From: Granulicella arctica
Lineage (GTDB): Bacteria; Acidobacteriota; Terriglobia; Terriglobales; Acidobacteriaceae
DNA: 64,000 nucleotides
Direction: 5' to 3'
NCBI RefSeq assembly: GCF_025685605.1
Contig: NZ_JAGTUT010000001.1
Coordinates: 3,224,001-3,288,000 of the forward strand
Shown here: positions 42,814 through 51,758 of the stretch, one piece after another
How positions within the stretch are numbered: position 1 is the stretch's first letter
How the letters are laid out: each line of letters starts with the position of its first letter
The notes under the pieces: generated by a model
Told to the model about the DNA's origin: nothing
Database searches by the model: none
Seen by the model: only the letters and a program-made list of their open reading frames with translations
Program-made: the position numbers and the translations under genes

Positions 42814-44121
42814 TCAGCGGAGTTCGGCTGCCTCGACGATGAGCATCAGTCCATCGACGGCACGGACACGAACGGGCGATCCTGTGGGTAGTATGGCGGT
42901 ATTAATGTCGAGGGTGGCTTGCCAAAGTTCGCCACGAATCTCGATCTGACCGGAAGGATTGAGGGGGGTACGCGCGACGGCGAGACCGCCGATCATGGCT
43001 TGAGGGCCGAGCAGGATCTTGTTTTTTCGAGCGCGGAGGGCGATCCAGGCAAGGGTGAAAGAGATGAGACCGAAGCCAACACCGGCTCCTATTGCCATGC
43101 CGAGATGGACGCGAAGTTCGCCGATGGGGCCGTCGACGAGGGTGGCAAGGCCGAAGACAAGCGCCAGGGTGCCGGCGAGGGCGAGGATGCCATGGCTGGT
43201 GAACTTCGTCTCGAGAAGGATGAAGACGAGGGCGGCAAGAAGGAGTGCTACGGCAGTGTGCCGGACGGGGAGCAGGTTGAGGCCGAAGAGTCCGAGGAGA
43301 AGAAGGAGGGTGCCGAGGGCTCCTGGGACGATCGTGCCGGGAACGTTGAACTCGAGGTAGATGAGGAGACCGCCGAGGACGACGAAGAAGACGGCGAGGT
43401 CGGGGCTGGTGAGGCTGCTCAGTAGACGCTCCCGGGTGGAGGGAGGGAGAGAGACGATATGTGAGCCGGCCAAATGGAGCGTGGTGGGGTTGCCGTCAAA
43501 GCGGTGGATAGTGCGATTGTCGAGAGCAGCGAGGAGGGCGGCATCATTCGGGGCGGTGAGGTCGATGAGTTTGAGTTGGAGCGCTTCGGTGTCGCTGTAG
43601 GACCTTGAGTTGCGGACTGCGTCCTCGGCGGCTGCAGGGTTACGGCCTCGGCGGGTAACGTAGGAGCGGAGGAAGGCTGCGTCGTCGTTCTCTATCTTTT
43701 CTTTGAGGATTGGGTCGAGCTGCTTGCCCTCGACGATGGGGTGGGCTGCGCCAGCGTTCGTGCCGGGTGCCATGGCGGCTACGTCGGCTGCTTCGAGGAG
43801 GAAGAAACCTGCGGAGCCAGCGCGGCTGCCCGAGGGCGAGATGTAGATGATGACGGGAACGGGGGACTGCTCGATGGCGGCGACCATGGTGCGGGTGGAC
43901 TCGAGGAGGCCGCCGGGGGTGCCGAGCGAGATAAGGACTGCGGCGGCGTGCTGGTCGGCGGCTGCGCGGAGGCCGCGCTGGAGGTAGTCGGCTGTGATGG
44001 GCTGGATTGTGTCGTGGAGGGTGAGGCGAATCACGATCGGTGGTGATTGGGCGGGGAGGCCCAGGGCGCAGATGAGGCTTAGCAGCAGTAGCTTCAATGC
44101 GCGTGCTGCTGTGGCGGTCAT
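42814..44121 (-). CDS. NfeD-type membrane protease (ClpP-fold plus NfeD domain)
   Basis: A 435-residue NfeD1b protein. A signal peptide precedes the ClpP-like domain; the Ser nucleophile is in SRAGSAGFFL, the general-base Lys in LKEKIENDDAAFLRSY and the MAPGTNAGAAHP motif is intact, so it should be active. Four to five membrane segments (about 245-345) and a C-terminal OB-fold NfeD domain (GLAVARTPLNPSGQIEIRGE) follow. It overlaps the TPR gene by four bases. Partner of the slipin at 41240-42016. Confidence 0.93.
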   Translation of the reverse strand: MTATAARALKLLLLSLICALGLPAQSPPIVIRLTLHDTIQPITADYLQRGLRAAADQHAAAVLISLGTPGGLLESTRTMVAAIEQSPVPVIIYISPSGSRAGSAGFFLLEAADVAAMAPGTNAGAAHPIVEGKQLDPILKEKIENDDAAFLRSYVTRRGRNPAAAEDAVRNSRSYSDTEALQLKLIDLTAPNDAALLAALDNRTIHRFDGNPTTLHLAGSHIVSLPPSTRERLLSSLTSPDLAVFFVVLGGLLIYLEFNVPGTIVPGALGTLLLLLGLFGLNLLPVRHTAVALLLAALVFILLETKFTSHGILALAGTLALVFGLATLVDGPIGELRVHLGMAIGAGVGFGLISFTLAWIALRARKNKILLGPQAMIGGLAVARTPLNPSGQIEIRGELWQATLDINTAILPTGSPVRVRAVDGLMLIVEAAELR

Positions 44122-45740
44122 GGGAGGCTTTGGCCCCGATTGGCGAGTGCCTGCTTCATGCCGAGGACAGCGGAGTTGGCTGGCTCGAGGTGGAGTGCTG
44201 CGCTGACGTCGGAGGCTGCAGCGGGTAGATTATTGGCTTGAAGTTCGAGGCGGGCAAGGACGAGCAGCGCCTGGGCATTAGGTTGAATCTTCAGCGAGGT
44301 TTGGGCTTCCGTACGAGCATCTGCGGCGTTGCCACTCTGCTCGCGGATCTGGGCCAGACCGGCATGGGCTGGAGCGCTGTTGCTGTCTGCGGTCAGGGCT
44401 GACTGGAACTCCTGCTCGGACTCGGGGATGAGGCCGGCAGAGAGGTAGTCGCGACCCAGTTTGGTGTACTGCGTGGCCTGTTCCGCCGGGGGCAGGGTGG
44501 CCATACGGATGGCGCGCATCTGGTCCATCTGGAAGGCTGCCTGACGGAACGAGGCCTCGGAGTAGGTGCGGCGAATGCGAGGGACGGGGTCGAAGCCACC
44601 CGCGGTGACGGCGTTCTTAAGTGGAGTGCCTGTCACGGATTTGTTGGCGAGCAGACGGGTGTGCAATTCAGCTGCTTCTGCATCGGCGGCGTGGAGCTTG
44701 AGGGCGGTCTCGACCTCGCGTATGGCGCCGGGTGCATCCCCTCGGTTGAACAGGCCGACGGCAACGTTGTAGTGATAGTCAGCGTCGTTCGGATCGGCGG
44801 TGCTGGCGCGCTGGAAGAGGGCGACGGCGTCTTTGCTCTGGCGGCTGGCGGCTACGGCCTGATTGTTGACGACCTCTGGAAGAGGCAGGCGGCTGGCGAC
44901 AAAGCCAAAGGCGGTTTCGGCGGCGCTGTACTTTGCTGCGTTGAAGCGCGCCAGACCGAGATAGAAGTTGGCTTCGAGAGAGAGACGGTCCCCGGCAGGA
45001 ACCTTGGCAAGGGTTGCGGCGGCCTGGTCGTAGAGACGACTGGTGTACTGCACCTTGCCGAGGGCGAGTAAGGCGGCTGGATAGTTGGGCGTGTCCTGAA
45101 GAGCCTGTTGGAGGTGCTTGATGCGCTCCTCGGAATTGGCTTCATCTGTGCCACGGATGTAGTTCTCGAAGGCGATGAGCTTGACACCAGAGGAGGCGGC
45201 GAGGAAGGTCTGCTCGGCTACCCTGAATTTTGGATCGACCTGGTGGGCGACCTTCCAGGCGATGCCGTTCTCAACGTCGAAGAGATGGTCGAGCGGGCTG
45301 GAATCCTCAAGCGGTGCGGAGAGACGAAGCTGATTGATGCTGAGAGTCTGAGCCTGGGCGGTTATGCGTCCGTCGCGGACGGTATAGCTGCCGACGACGA
45401 CATAGTCTGCGTCGAGGGTCTGGGCCATGCGAATCGTCGTGGCGCGGGTGGGGCGGAAATCGGCGGGGAGACCGAGATGGTCGAGCGCGTAGAGGCGATC
45501 GTCGCGGGTAATGGTGAGGAAGCCGGCGGAGGTGAGGCGCTGATTGAGAGTATCGGGAAAAGAGTCACCGATCCAGGCGAGGTTTGGCTGCCCGGTACGG
45601 TTGTCAAAGGGTAGGACGAGGATGAGACGGCCGCCAGTGTCGCGGGTCTGGGCTGAGGCCGTAGTCGATTGAAACGCGCCGAGCAGGAGCAGGAGTGCGG
45701 TGATCTTAAGGGGTAGGCGCAGAGGCGCAATCGTCAACAC
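44118..45740 (-). CDS. TPR protein with N-terminal CsgG/FlgO-like domain
   Basis: A 540-residue exported protein (signal peptide to about 31, AQTRD). Residues 35-180 look like a TolB/CsgG/FlgO N-terminal domain (LILVLPFDNRTGQPNLAWIG, MAQTLDADYVVVGSYTVRDG). From about 215 on there are TPR helices, with several repeats and a terminal block of about 100 residues. Its role is likely envelope assembly or scaffolding. It overlaps nfeD by four bases, and the GT39 gene lies 25 bases upstream. Confidence 0.85.
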   Translation of the reverse strand: MLTIAPLRLPLKITALLLLLGAFQSTTASAQTRDTGGRLILVLPFDNRTGQPNLAWIGDSFPDTLNQRLTSAGFLTITRDDRLYALDHLGLPADFRPTRATTIRMAQTLDADYVVVGSYTVRDGRITAQAQTLSINQLRLSAPLEDSSPLDHLFDVENGIAWKVAHQVDPKFRVAEQTFLAASSGVKLIAFENYIRGTDEANSEERIKHLQQALQDTPNYPAALLALGKVQYTSRLYDQAAATLAKVPAGDRLSLEANFYLGLARFNAAKYSAAETAFGFVASRLPLPEVVNNQAVAASRQSKDAVALFQRASTADPNDADYHYNVAVGLFNRGDAPGAIREVETALKLHAADAEAAELHTRLLANKSVTGTPLKNAVTAGGFDPVPRIRRTYSEASFRQAAFQMDQMRAIRMATLPPAEQATQYTKLGRDYLSAGLIPESEQEFQSALTADSNSAPAHAGLAQIREQSGNAADARTEAQTSLKIQPNAQALLVLARLELQANNLPAAASDVSAALHLEPANSAVLGMKQALANRGQSLP

Positions 45741-45765
45741 AGTTGCTGATTATATGCGTCCGGTG

Positions 45766-47373
45766 TCAGGGACGACGGAGGGGGGTGACTTGGGCGTCGA
45801 CGCTGCGCGGAAAGTGGAGGACAGCGGCCCATTCGCCTCCGCGGTGTGCTTTCCAGACGACCTCCCCGTGGAGAAGTGCAGCGGCTTCGGCGGGACGGAG
45901 GTCATGATGGAAATCGAAGTATTTGGCGTCAGCTGGTTCGTTCGCGCGGCCGAGGTTGACCTTCCCTGAGGGCTCCCACTTTGTCGAAAAGATAAGGGCT
46001 GTGTCGTAGCTGCCGGGGTCCATTGCGGCCTTCTCCATCTGCTCGATGGAGAAGTTCTGGATTGCGGCGACGGCGAAGGGATGATTGGAGTAGCCGATTT
46101 CGGGACGGGCGAGTTCCGATGTGGCTGGCCAGGCGGTGAGTACGGTGGCGGCAGGGTAGTGCTCCTCTATATAGAGGACGGCCTGCTGGTGAAGAACGAT
46201 CATGTTGCGGTAGGTGAGGTTGTCTTCGGGGGCAAACGCATAAGGCGGATTGATCCAGATGCCGCAGAGGAAGGCGACCGCGCTCAGGGTGGTGAGGGCT
46301 ATGAAGCCGAGGCCATGCTGCGGAAGACGGCGGTACCATTCGACGATGCAGAGCAGGAGGATGAGGGGATAGAGCGGGAGCAGGTAGCGTGTGAGGAGTG
46401 CTCCGCCGAGGATTGAAAACTCCAACAGATTGGCCACGAGGACGATGCCGAGAGCAATGTTGATGGCGCGAGGAAGGCGCGGGCGCGCTACCGGAATGAT
46501 GAGGATAGCTGCCGTGCAGGCTACGGGCACAAACATGTTCATGTGAACGGTGAGGTGAAGGATGCGATGCCAGAGGCAGAGGGCGATGCGGTGGGCATCG
46601 AGGTTCGCCGTTGCGTTATAGCGAAGGAACTCGGGGTTTCCGAAGATGAAGCCGGTCTTGTGGAAGTGGTAGGCGTACCAGGCGAGCAGTGGGAGGATAG
46701 CCGCTGACAGGGCTCCAAACCACTCAATATGAAGCCGTTTCCCTTGTGCTCGAAGCGCTTGAACACCCTCCCACGCGGCGAGTGCCAAGGGAGTGATGAT
46801 GGCAGTTTCTTTGGAGAGAGCGGCGAGCGAAAACATGGCTGCGGCCAGGATGAGGTCGCGGCCATCGCGTATCGGCTTGCGATCGCGTGAGGCGAGGTGG
46901 GGGAGGTAGAAGGAGAGTCCCCAGAGCGTGCAGGCTGCGGCAAAGATGTCAGCGTGGGCGAGGGTACTCTGCGCAAACCAGACCGGATAGATCTCGGTGA
47001 GGAGGGTTGTTGCGATGGCGACCTGAAGATCGGCAAGACTCCGCGAAATGCGGTATACGCCGAGGAGCGCTATCGCAGCTACAAGGCAGACGAGGATCCT
47101 CGTGCTGAGGATGTGGAAACCGGCCAGATGCCACCACCCTGCCAGGAGAATGGAGGGCAGAGGAGGGTGAGCATTGGTGACCGTGGACTGCGGGATTAGC
47201 GTACCGGTCTTGAAGAAATCGAGCGCGGCGGGAATGTAGTACCCACCTTCGTCCCAGAAGTAGGGGAGGCGCAGGAGCGTCCAATGCGCGAGTGCGACAG
47301 CTATGGAGAAGAAGGGAAGTAAGAGCCAGAGGCGACGGGCGGAAGAGTGGTCGGAGACGGGAGGAGACGGCAC
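45766..47373 (-). CDS. Membrane glycosyltransferase, GT39/ArnT-like
   Basis: A 535-residue polytopic protein with about eleven hydrophobic segments. The first periplasmic loop holds LPYFWDEGGYYIPAALDFFKTG-type sequence, with the WDE motif expected for catalysis, then NAHPPLPSILLAG. It differs from the other member at 34229-35923. It probably transfers a sugar or lipid-linked group at the periplasmic face. DUF3467 lies three bases upstream, so they are one operon. Confidence 0.85.
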   Translation of the reverse strand: MPSPPVSDHSSARRLWLLLPFFSIAVALAHWTLLRLPYFWDEGGYYIPAALDFFKTGTLIPQSTVTNAHPPLPSILLAGWWHLAGFHILSTRILVCLVAAIALLGVYRISRSLADLQVAIATTLLTEIYPVWFAQSTLAHADIFAAACTLWGLSFYLPHLASRDRKPIRDGRDLILAAAMFSLAALSKETAIITPLALAAWEGVQALRAQGKRLHIEWFGALSAAILPLLAWYAYHFHKTGFIFGNPEFLRYNATANLDAHRIALCLWHRILHLTVHMNMFVPVACTAAILIIPVARPRLPRAINIALGIVLVANLLEFSILGGALLTRYLLPLYPLILLLCIVEWYRRLPQHGLGFIALTTLSAVAFLCGIWINPPYAFAPEDNLTYRNMIVLHQQAVLYIEEHYPAATVLTAWPATSELARPEIGYSNHPFAVAAIQNFSIEQMEKAAMDPGSYDTALIFSTKWEPSGKVNLGRANEPADAKYFDFHHDLRPAEAAALLHGEVVWKAHRGGEWAAVLHFPRSVDAQVTPLRRP

Positions 47374-47376
47374 AGA

Positions 47377-47706
47377 CTAGTTGACGGGACCGTTCTGCGG
47401 CGGAAGAGGCTCAAGGGCCAGCTCGCCGAAGGTTTGCTCGTACTGAGCTAAGTTGTTACCGAGAACGTTCCAGAGGGCTTTGGCCTGCTGCGGGCTGATA
47501 TAGATGCCCTGGAAGTTCTGCACGTTGACTTCATCTTTGTTCTGCTGGTGCATGGTTCCGAAGACGAGAAAAAAGTCCCATACGCTCATGCGAACCTGCA
47601 CGCTGTTCGCGTAGCCGTCGCGGTATTCGGACGTGGCTGTAAGTTTGAGGGTCGGCTGGTTGGGATCTTGTTGCGGCTGTGCAGTCGGGCTCTTGATGTC
47701 GCTCAT
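47377..47706 (-). CDS. DUF3467 protein
   Basis: About 109 residues from the ATG at 47706. A longer open frame would enter tRNA-Leu and is rejected. The core is YANSVQVRMSVWDFFLVFGT, then VNVQNFQGIYISPQQAKALW and LAQYEQTFGEL, the DUF3467 pattern. The family is found across bacteria, with unknown function. It starts 25 bases after the tRNA 3' end, so it may share the tRNA promoter. Confidence 0.88.
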   Translation of the reverse strand: MSDIKSPTAQPQQDPNQPTLKLTATSEYRDGYANSVQVRMSVWDFFLVFGTMHQQNKDEVNVQNFQGIYISPQQAKALWNVLGNNLAQYEQTFGELALEPLPPQNGPVN

Positions 47707-47730
47707 CCTAATTCCTGTCCGGGTAGTTGC

Positions 47731-47815
47731 TGGTGCGAAAGGGGGGACTTGAACCCCCATGGATTGCTCCGCCAGATCCTAAGTCTGGTGCGTCTGCCAA
47801 TTTCGCCACTTTCGC
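47731..47815 (-). tRNA. tRNA-Leu (TAG)
   Basis: Minus-strand class II tRNA, 85 nt with encoded CCA. The acceptor is GCGAAAG pairing with CTTTCGC, the discriminator is A, the anticodon stem is CCAGA/TCTGG with loop CTTAGGA, and the variable arm is long (CGGAGCAATCCAT). The T-arm reads GGGGGTTCAAGTCCCCC. Identity Leu follows from the TAG anticodon and the long variable arm. Confidence 0.95.
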
Positions 47816-48046
47816 ATGTATTGCAAGGGACTACAGGTAATCATGTCACTTTTTGGTGATGTTCGCTTGCTCTCTTCCCGGTCGAACTGACGAGCCTATC
47901 GATAGCTGGTCAGTTGTGAGTGGAGACAGGTGGGCGTACAGCACCAATGTCCCAATTGTACTGTGCTCGATGGGCTCTGCGGTGGCGGGAATTGTTTTGA
48001 GGTTGTGCTCGGCCAGAAGAAATGCGGACGTGCTGCAAGGCTGGAG
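47816..48046. other. Gap between the TonB receptor terminator and tRNA-Leu
   Basis: No gene is supported on either strand. It must hold the tRNA-Leu promoter on the minus strand; I see only a weak GTGACA element near 47846-47851 with no good -10. The visible codon and base style changes here, from the core operons to the sugar locus. Confidence 0.45.
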
Positions 48047-48080
48047 ACGGAGCTTCCGTTCAAGAGAACGGAAGCTCCGT
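48047..48080 (-). terminator. Strong hairpin after the TonB receptor gene
   Basis: A perfect 15-bp stem: ACGGAGCTTCCGTTC (48047-48061) with GAACGGAAGCTCCGT (48066-48080), and a four-base loop. It begins 10 bases downstream of the receptor stop on the minus strand. There is no U-tract, but the stem is the strongest in the window. Confidence 0.75.
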
Positions 48081-48089
48081 GCTGATGCG

Positions 48090-51000
48090 TTAGAAGATGA
48101 ACTTCGCACCCAGTTGCAATTGGCGAGTTGTGCTCGCTGTGTTGGACACCTGGCCAAACGTCGTATCGCTGAAGTTTGAGTCTGGTGTGCCGAGCACAGG
48201 GTGGTTGAAGATGTTGAATGCTTCGCCACGAAGCTCCACTGTATATCTGTCGCGAATCGGGAACTTGCGAAACACAGAGGTATCAAGGTTCCAGTAGCCA
48301 GCAGACCGGAGCGAATTTCGTCCTGCTGTGCCGAAGGTGAAGTTTGCTGGTGCTGCGTACGCCGCCGTATTGAAGTACTCAACCGCAGAACGATTCTTAA
48401 TGTTGTTAGGGTCGCCAACGACGTTTGCGGTTTCATATCCACTGTTGCCATTGCCGGTGTTCGCGATATCTCCACTAATATTTGGTGTGAACGGCTGACC
48501 CGATCGCGCCAGGAAGATGTTGTTCAATTGCCAGTTGCCCAGTATGTAGTCGGCGATGCCGTTTCCGGTGGAGAACTTAGCACCCCTGCCGACAGGTATG
48601 GAATAGAGCGTACTGACAGACAAGACATTCCTCAAATCGTTACCGGCAACAGACCGGCTGCCAAACGCGGCCGGATGATAGGGGTCCTGCGGAACGCCAC
48701 CTTCGACGCCAAACCAACCGTCGCCGCCCTCGTCGATCGACTTGGACCACGTGTAGGAGACTGAGTAGGAGAAGCTGTTGGTGTATCGCTTTTCCACGGA
48801 TAGCTGCATCGCGTTGTAGCTGCTCGAACCGGTGCTGCGGTCATAGTAGGTTGGGTGGATGTAGGGGAAAGGGGCTCGGGCCTGTGGATCACCTGGTCCG
48901 GGCGTGGGTGCGGTGTTGTAGTAGCCACCGACGTCGAGCCGGTGTCCCGATGATCCGACGTAGTTGACGGTGACCGTTGTTGCCGAACCAAGCTGACGTG
49001 CGATGCCTACGTTGTACTGCTCGGAGTACGGATTCTTGATATGTGGATCGTAGAAGAAGCCAACCTGCTGAAATGGTGTTGGTGCAGGGAAATTTCCGGA
49101 GCCAGTCGCAGCGAGGGGGTTCTGTGTAGTGGTCGTAGGTGTCTGACCTGTCGAGGTCGGGAGGTTCAGTTCGCCTGTGATGATCTGGCCTGTATCCGGC
49201 CACGAGCCCTCGATGTTCTGGCCCATCTGCGTCGCGGCAGCCCACTGGTCATAGACGATACCGAACGCTCCGCGAATGACTGTTTTATCGTCGTAGCGAT
49301 ACGCGAATCCGGCGCGTGGTCCGAAGTTGAGATAGACGTTGTGAGGAATTTTTCCGCGTGGGTCGACGATGACATGTGCAGGTAGCGATCCGTCGCCCGG
49401 AATGCACGGTGCATGTCCGCGAACCGAGCAGGCTGGTGGTGCCTTCTGAAGAATGTAGACACCATTCATCAGGTCGACGTCGCCAGTTTCAATACCGCCC
49501 TGTTGTCCCACGGAATCCTCGCTGCCATAGCCGGGGATAAAGGTTACGTCATAGCGCAGGCCGTAGTTCAGGGTGAGTTTGTCCGACAGCCTCCAACTAT
49601 CCTGCGCGAACGCGCTTAAGACGCCGCCCGGCCGCTCCGTCTCGTTTACATTACGGCGCTGTGCGCCATCCGGCGTGTTCAGCAGGAAGGAGGCCAGCGC
49701 GTTACCAGTTGATGCATCTTCAGGATTCGCGGTCTGGGTCGACTGGAACTGGACACTCGATGACGCAATCGGACTTGAGAAGCCGATGCTTGTGTAGCCG
49801 CCACCCATATGAAGCTCGTGCCTGCCGATGATCTTTGTGACCGTTGCTCGAAACTCATTGCTGTCCGTGGCTTTGGGGGTGTTTTGAATGGTTTCACCTC
49901 CACCTGAGAATCCGGTGATTCCAAGTGAAGGAACGAGGCTTCCTCCACCGTTTGCTACGAATCCACTCACGAGCGAAGGATCGAAGCCAACCTGCGAAAG
50001 TATCGCTGCTGTCGACTTTGTATAAAGGGCCGTGTTGTTATGCTGGCCTGTCGTTCGCGCGTATTGTGCCTGAACGATGAGACCTGGATTGAAGATATGC
50101 ACGTAGCTGCCGCCGTAGTTGCGGGCCGGCGTTGCGAGGGTACTTACCAGTCCCGGGACTCCTCCGGATTGTGTCTGCAGGCTGTTGATAAAGCTATAGC
50201 GGAACCATGCGGAGTCTTTGGCCCCGAACGTATGATCTACACGTACCGTGAACTCATTCTGCGTCTGGGTTAGCGGCGTAGTATCCACGGCGTTTGTACC
50301 GTTGGCGAGGGCCGTGCCCGCAGCCGGATACACAAATTGAGCGAATGCCACCATGCGCGGGTCGATCAAGCTTTTGGGGATCTGTCGACCGGGAAAGATG
50401 TCACGGATATATTGACCTGGCTTCGCAGGATCGGGACGCGTCGTGAAGGGATTGTAGATATCTTTTCCGAGGGCACTTAGGTCGCCGTTCAACTCTGCCG
50501 CAGTCGGGACGGTGAGCGAAGCATTCTGCGTCTGGTTGTAACGGAAGCCTTGATAAGCACCGAAGAAGAACGTCTTATCGCGACCCTGGTACAGCTTGGG
50601 AATGAGGACTGGGCCGCCGATCGATCCGCCGAACTGGTTTTGCTGGAAGACTGCCTTCGCTGATGTAGTCGGGAGGAAGTAGGTACGGGCGTCGAAGATG
50701 TCGTTCCGCGCAAACTCCCACCCGGAGCCATGGAAGTCGTTGCCACCTGACTTTGTTACCACGTTGACGACTCCACCCATCACTCCGCCGTACTCGGCAC
50801 TGTCGGTATGCGAGACGATCTTGAACTCCTGAATGGCATCGATGATCGGCGGAACATCATAGGTGCTCAGGATGCTGCCGTAGTTATTCAATCCATCTGT
50901 CAGGAAGAAGTTACTGCGATTGGATTGGCCATTGACCGCCGGGAAGGAGGTCGACGAGCCGAACGCCACCGGTGGTCCAGCAAAACCTCCGCCATTGCTC

Positions 51001-51542
51001 TGGCCTGTGTTTGTGGGAGCGACGCCTGGAGTCAGTTGCAGAAGCTGTGTGAAGTTGCGTCCGTTGAGCGGCAGATCATTCACCTGGCGCGTGGAGATGA
51101 CGGTGCCGAGATTTGCTGTCGTCGTCTCGAGTAGGGGAGCGGAGCCCTGGACATTGATGACTGAGCTTTGCTCTCCCGGAACCAGCGTGAATTCGATCGT
51201 CGCTGTCTGGCCTACCGTCAGCGTGAACGTGGTGATCTTCTGCGTACCGAAGCTCGGGGCCGTCGCTTCCAAGGTGTATTGCCCTGGCGTCACGCTTACG
51301 ATCGTGTACGAACCGGTGTTGTTCGAAGCTGTGACCGTCTCGACAGACGTATCAAGGTTGCGCAGCTTCACCGTAGCATTCACGACTGACGCTCCTGATG
51401 CGTCATGAACGACACCGTTTACCGACGCGGTTGACAGTTGCGCGTGCGCCGTCCCGACCCAGACTACGGTCAGTGCAATCAGCATCGCGGTGTAAATTCT
51501 GCGGCCGAAAGATCTTCCCTGATTTCCTGCGAACATCCCCAT
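48090..51542 (-). CDS. TonB-dependent receptor, Oar-like, in the fucose locus
   Basis: About 1150 residues. The ATG at 51542 has GGAGGAG a few bases upstream; a start four codons earlier is possible. Signal peptide to about 35 (GTAHAQ), carboxypeptidase-regulatory domain (about 40-125, VNGVVHDASGASVVNATVKL), plug (about 130-280, RQVNDLPLNGRNFTQLLQLT) and a long beta-barrel ending in QLQLGAKFIF. Such receptors import oligosaccharides across the outer membrane. Its place after rhaT, with a TPR gene and the fucosidases nearby, points to fucose-containing glycans. Confidence 0.92.
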   Translation of the reverse strand: MGMFAGNQGRSFGRRIYTAMLIALTVVWVGTAHAQLSTASVNGVVHDASGASVVNATVKLRNLDTSVETVTASNNTGSYTIVSVTPGQYTLEATAPSFGTQKITTFTLTVGQTATIEFTLVPGEQSSVINVQGSAPLLETTTANLGTVISTRQVNDLPLNGRNFTQLLQLTPGVAPTNTGQSNGGGFAGPPVAFGSSTSFPAVNGQSNRSNFFLTDGLNNYGSILSTYDVPPIIDAIQEFKIVSHTDSAEYGGVMGGVVNVVTKSGGNDFHGSGWEFARNDIFDARTYFLPTTSAKAVFQQNQFGGSIGGPVLIPKLYQGRDKTFFFGAYQGFRYNQTQNASLTVPTAAELNGDLSALGKDIYNPFTTRPDPAKPGQYIRDIFPGRQIPKSLIDPRMVAFAQFVYPAAGTALANGTNAVDTTPLTQTQNEFTVRVDHTFGAKDSAWFRYSFINSLQTQSGGVPGLVSTLATPARNYGGSYVHIFNPGLIVQAQYARTTGQHNNTALYTKSTAAILSQVGFDPSLVSGFVANGGGSLVPSLGITGFSGGGETIQNTPKATDSNEFRATVTKIIGRHELHMGGGYTSIGFSSPIASSSVQFQSTQTANPEDASTGNALASFLLNTPDGAQRRNVNETERPGGVLSAFAQDSWRLSDKLTLNYGLRYDVTFIPGYGSEDSVGQQGGIETGDVDLMNGVYILQKAPPACSVRGHAPCIPGDGSLPAHVIVDPRGKIPHNVYLNFGPRAGFAYRYDDKTVIRGAFGIVYDQWAAATQMGQNIEGSWPDTGQIITGELNLPTSTGQTPTTTTQNPLAATGSGNFPAPTPFQQVGFFYDPHIKNPYSEQYNVGIARQLGSATTVTVNYVGSSGHRLDVGGYYNTAPTPGPGDPQARAPFPYIHPTYYDRSTGSSSYNAMQLSVEKRYTNSFSYSVSYTWSKSIDEGGDGWFGVEGGVPQDPYHPAAFGSRSVAGNDLRNVLSVSTLYSIPVGRGAKFSTGNGIADYILGNWQLNNIFLARSGQPFTPNISGDIANTGNGNSGYETANVVGDPNNIKNRSAVEYFNTAAYAAPANFTFGTAGRNSLRSAGYWNLDTSVFRKFPIRDRYTVELRGEAFNIFNHPVLGTPDSNFSDTTFGQVSNTASTTRQLQLGAKFIF

Positions 51543-51710
51543 GTGCTCCTCCAAAGACTTACTAGCTTCAGCTATGTGCTTGCAGATTCCTGTTCACTTC
51601 GCCACGCGAGCTGGCAAGGATGTGTTCGAAGTTGATGACAGATTTAAGCACTCATCACAAGCGAGAGGAAATATACAGAGTGGCGGAAGGATTGTCACCT
51701 ATAAACCGAG

Positions 51711-51728
51711 CGTTTCACGGATGAAACG
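51711..51728. promoter_or_regulatory. Inverted repeat between the TPR and TonB receptor genes
   Basis: CGTTTCA (51711-51717) and TGAAACG (51722-51728) with a four-base spacer lie in the 216-base gap that should contain the receptor promoter. It could be an operator or a hairpin at the end of the upstream transcript; the sequence does not decide. Confidence 0.4.
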
Positions 51729-51758
51729 TGGAAGCGGCCTAGGCTCAATGGATTCGGG

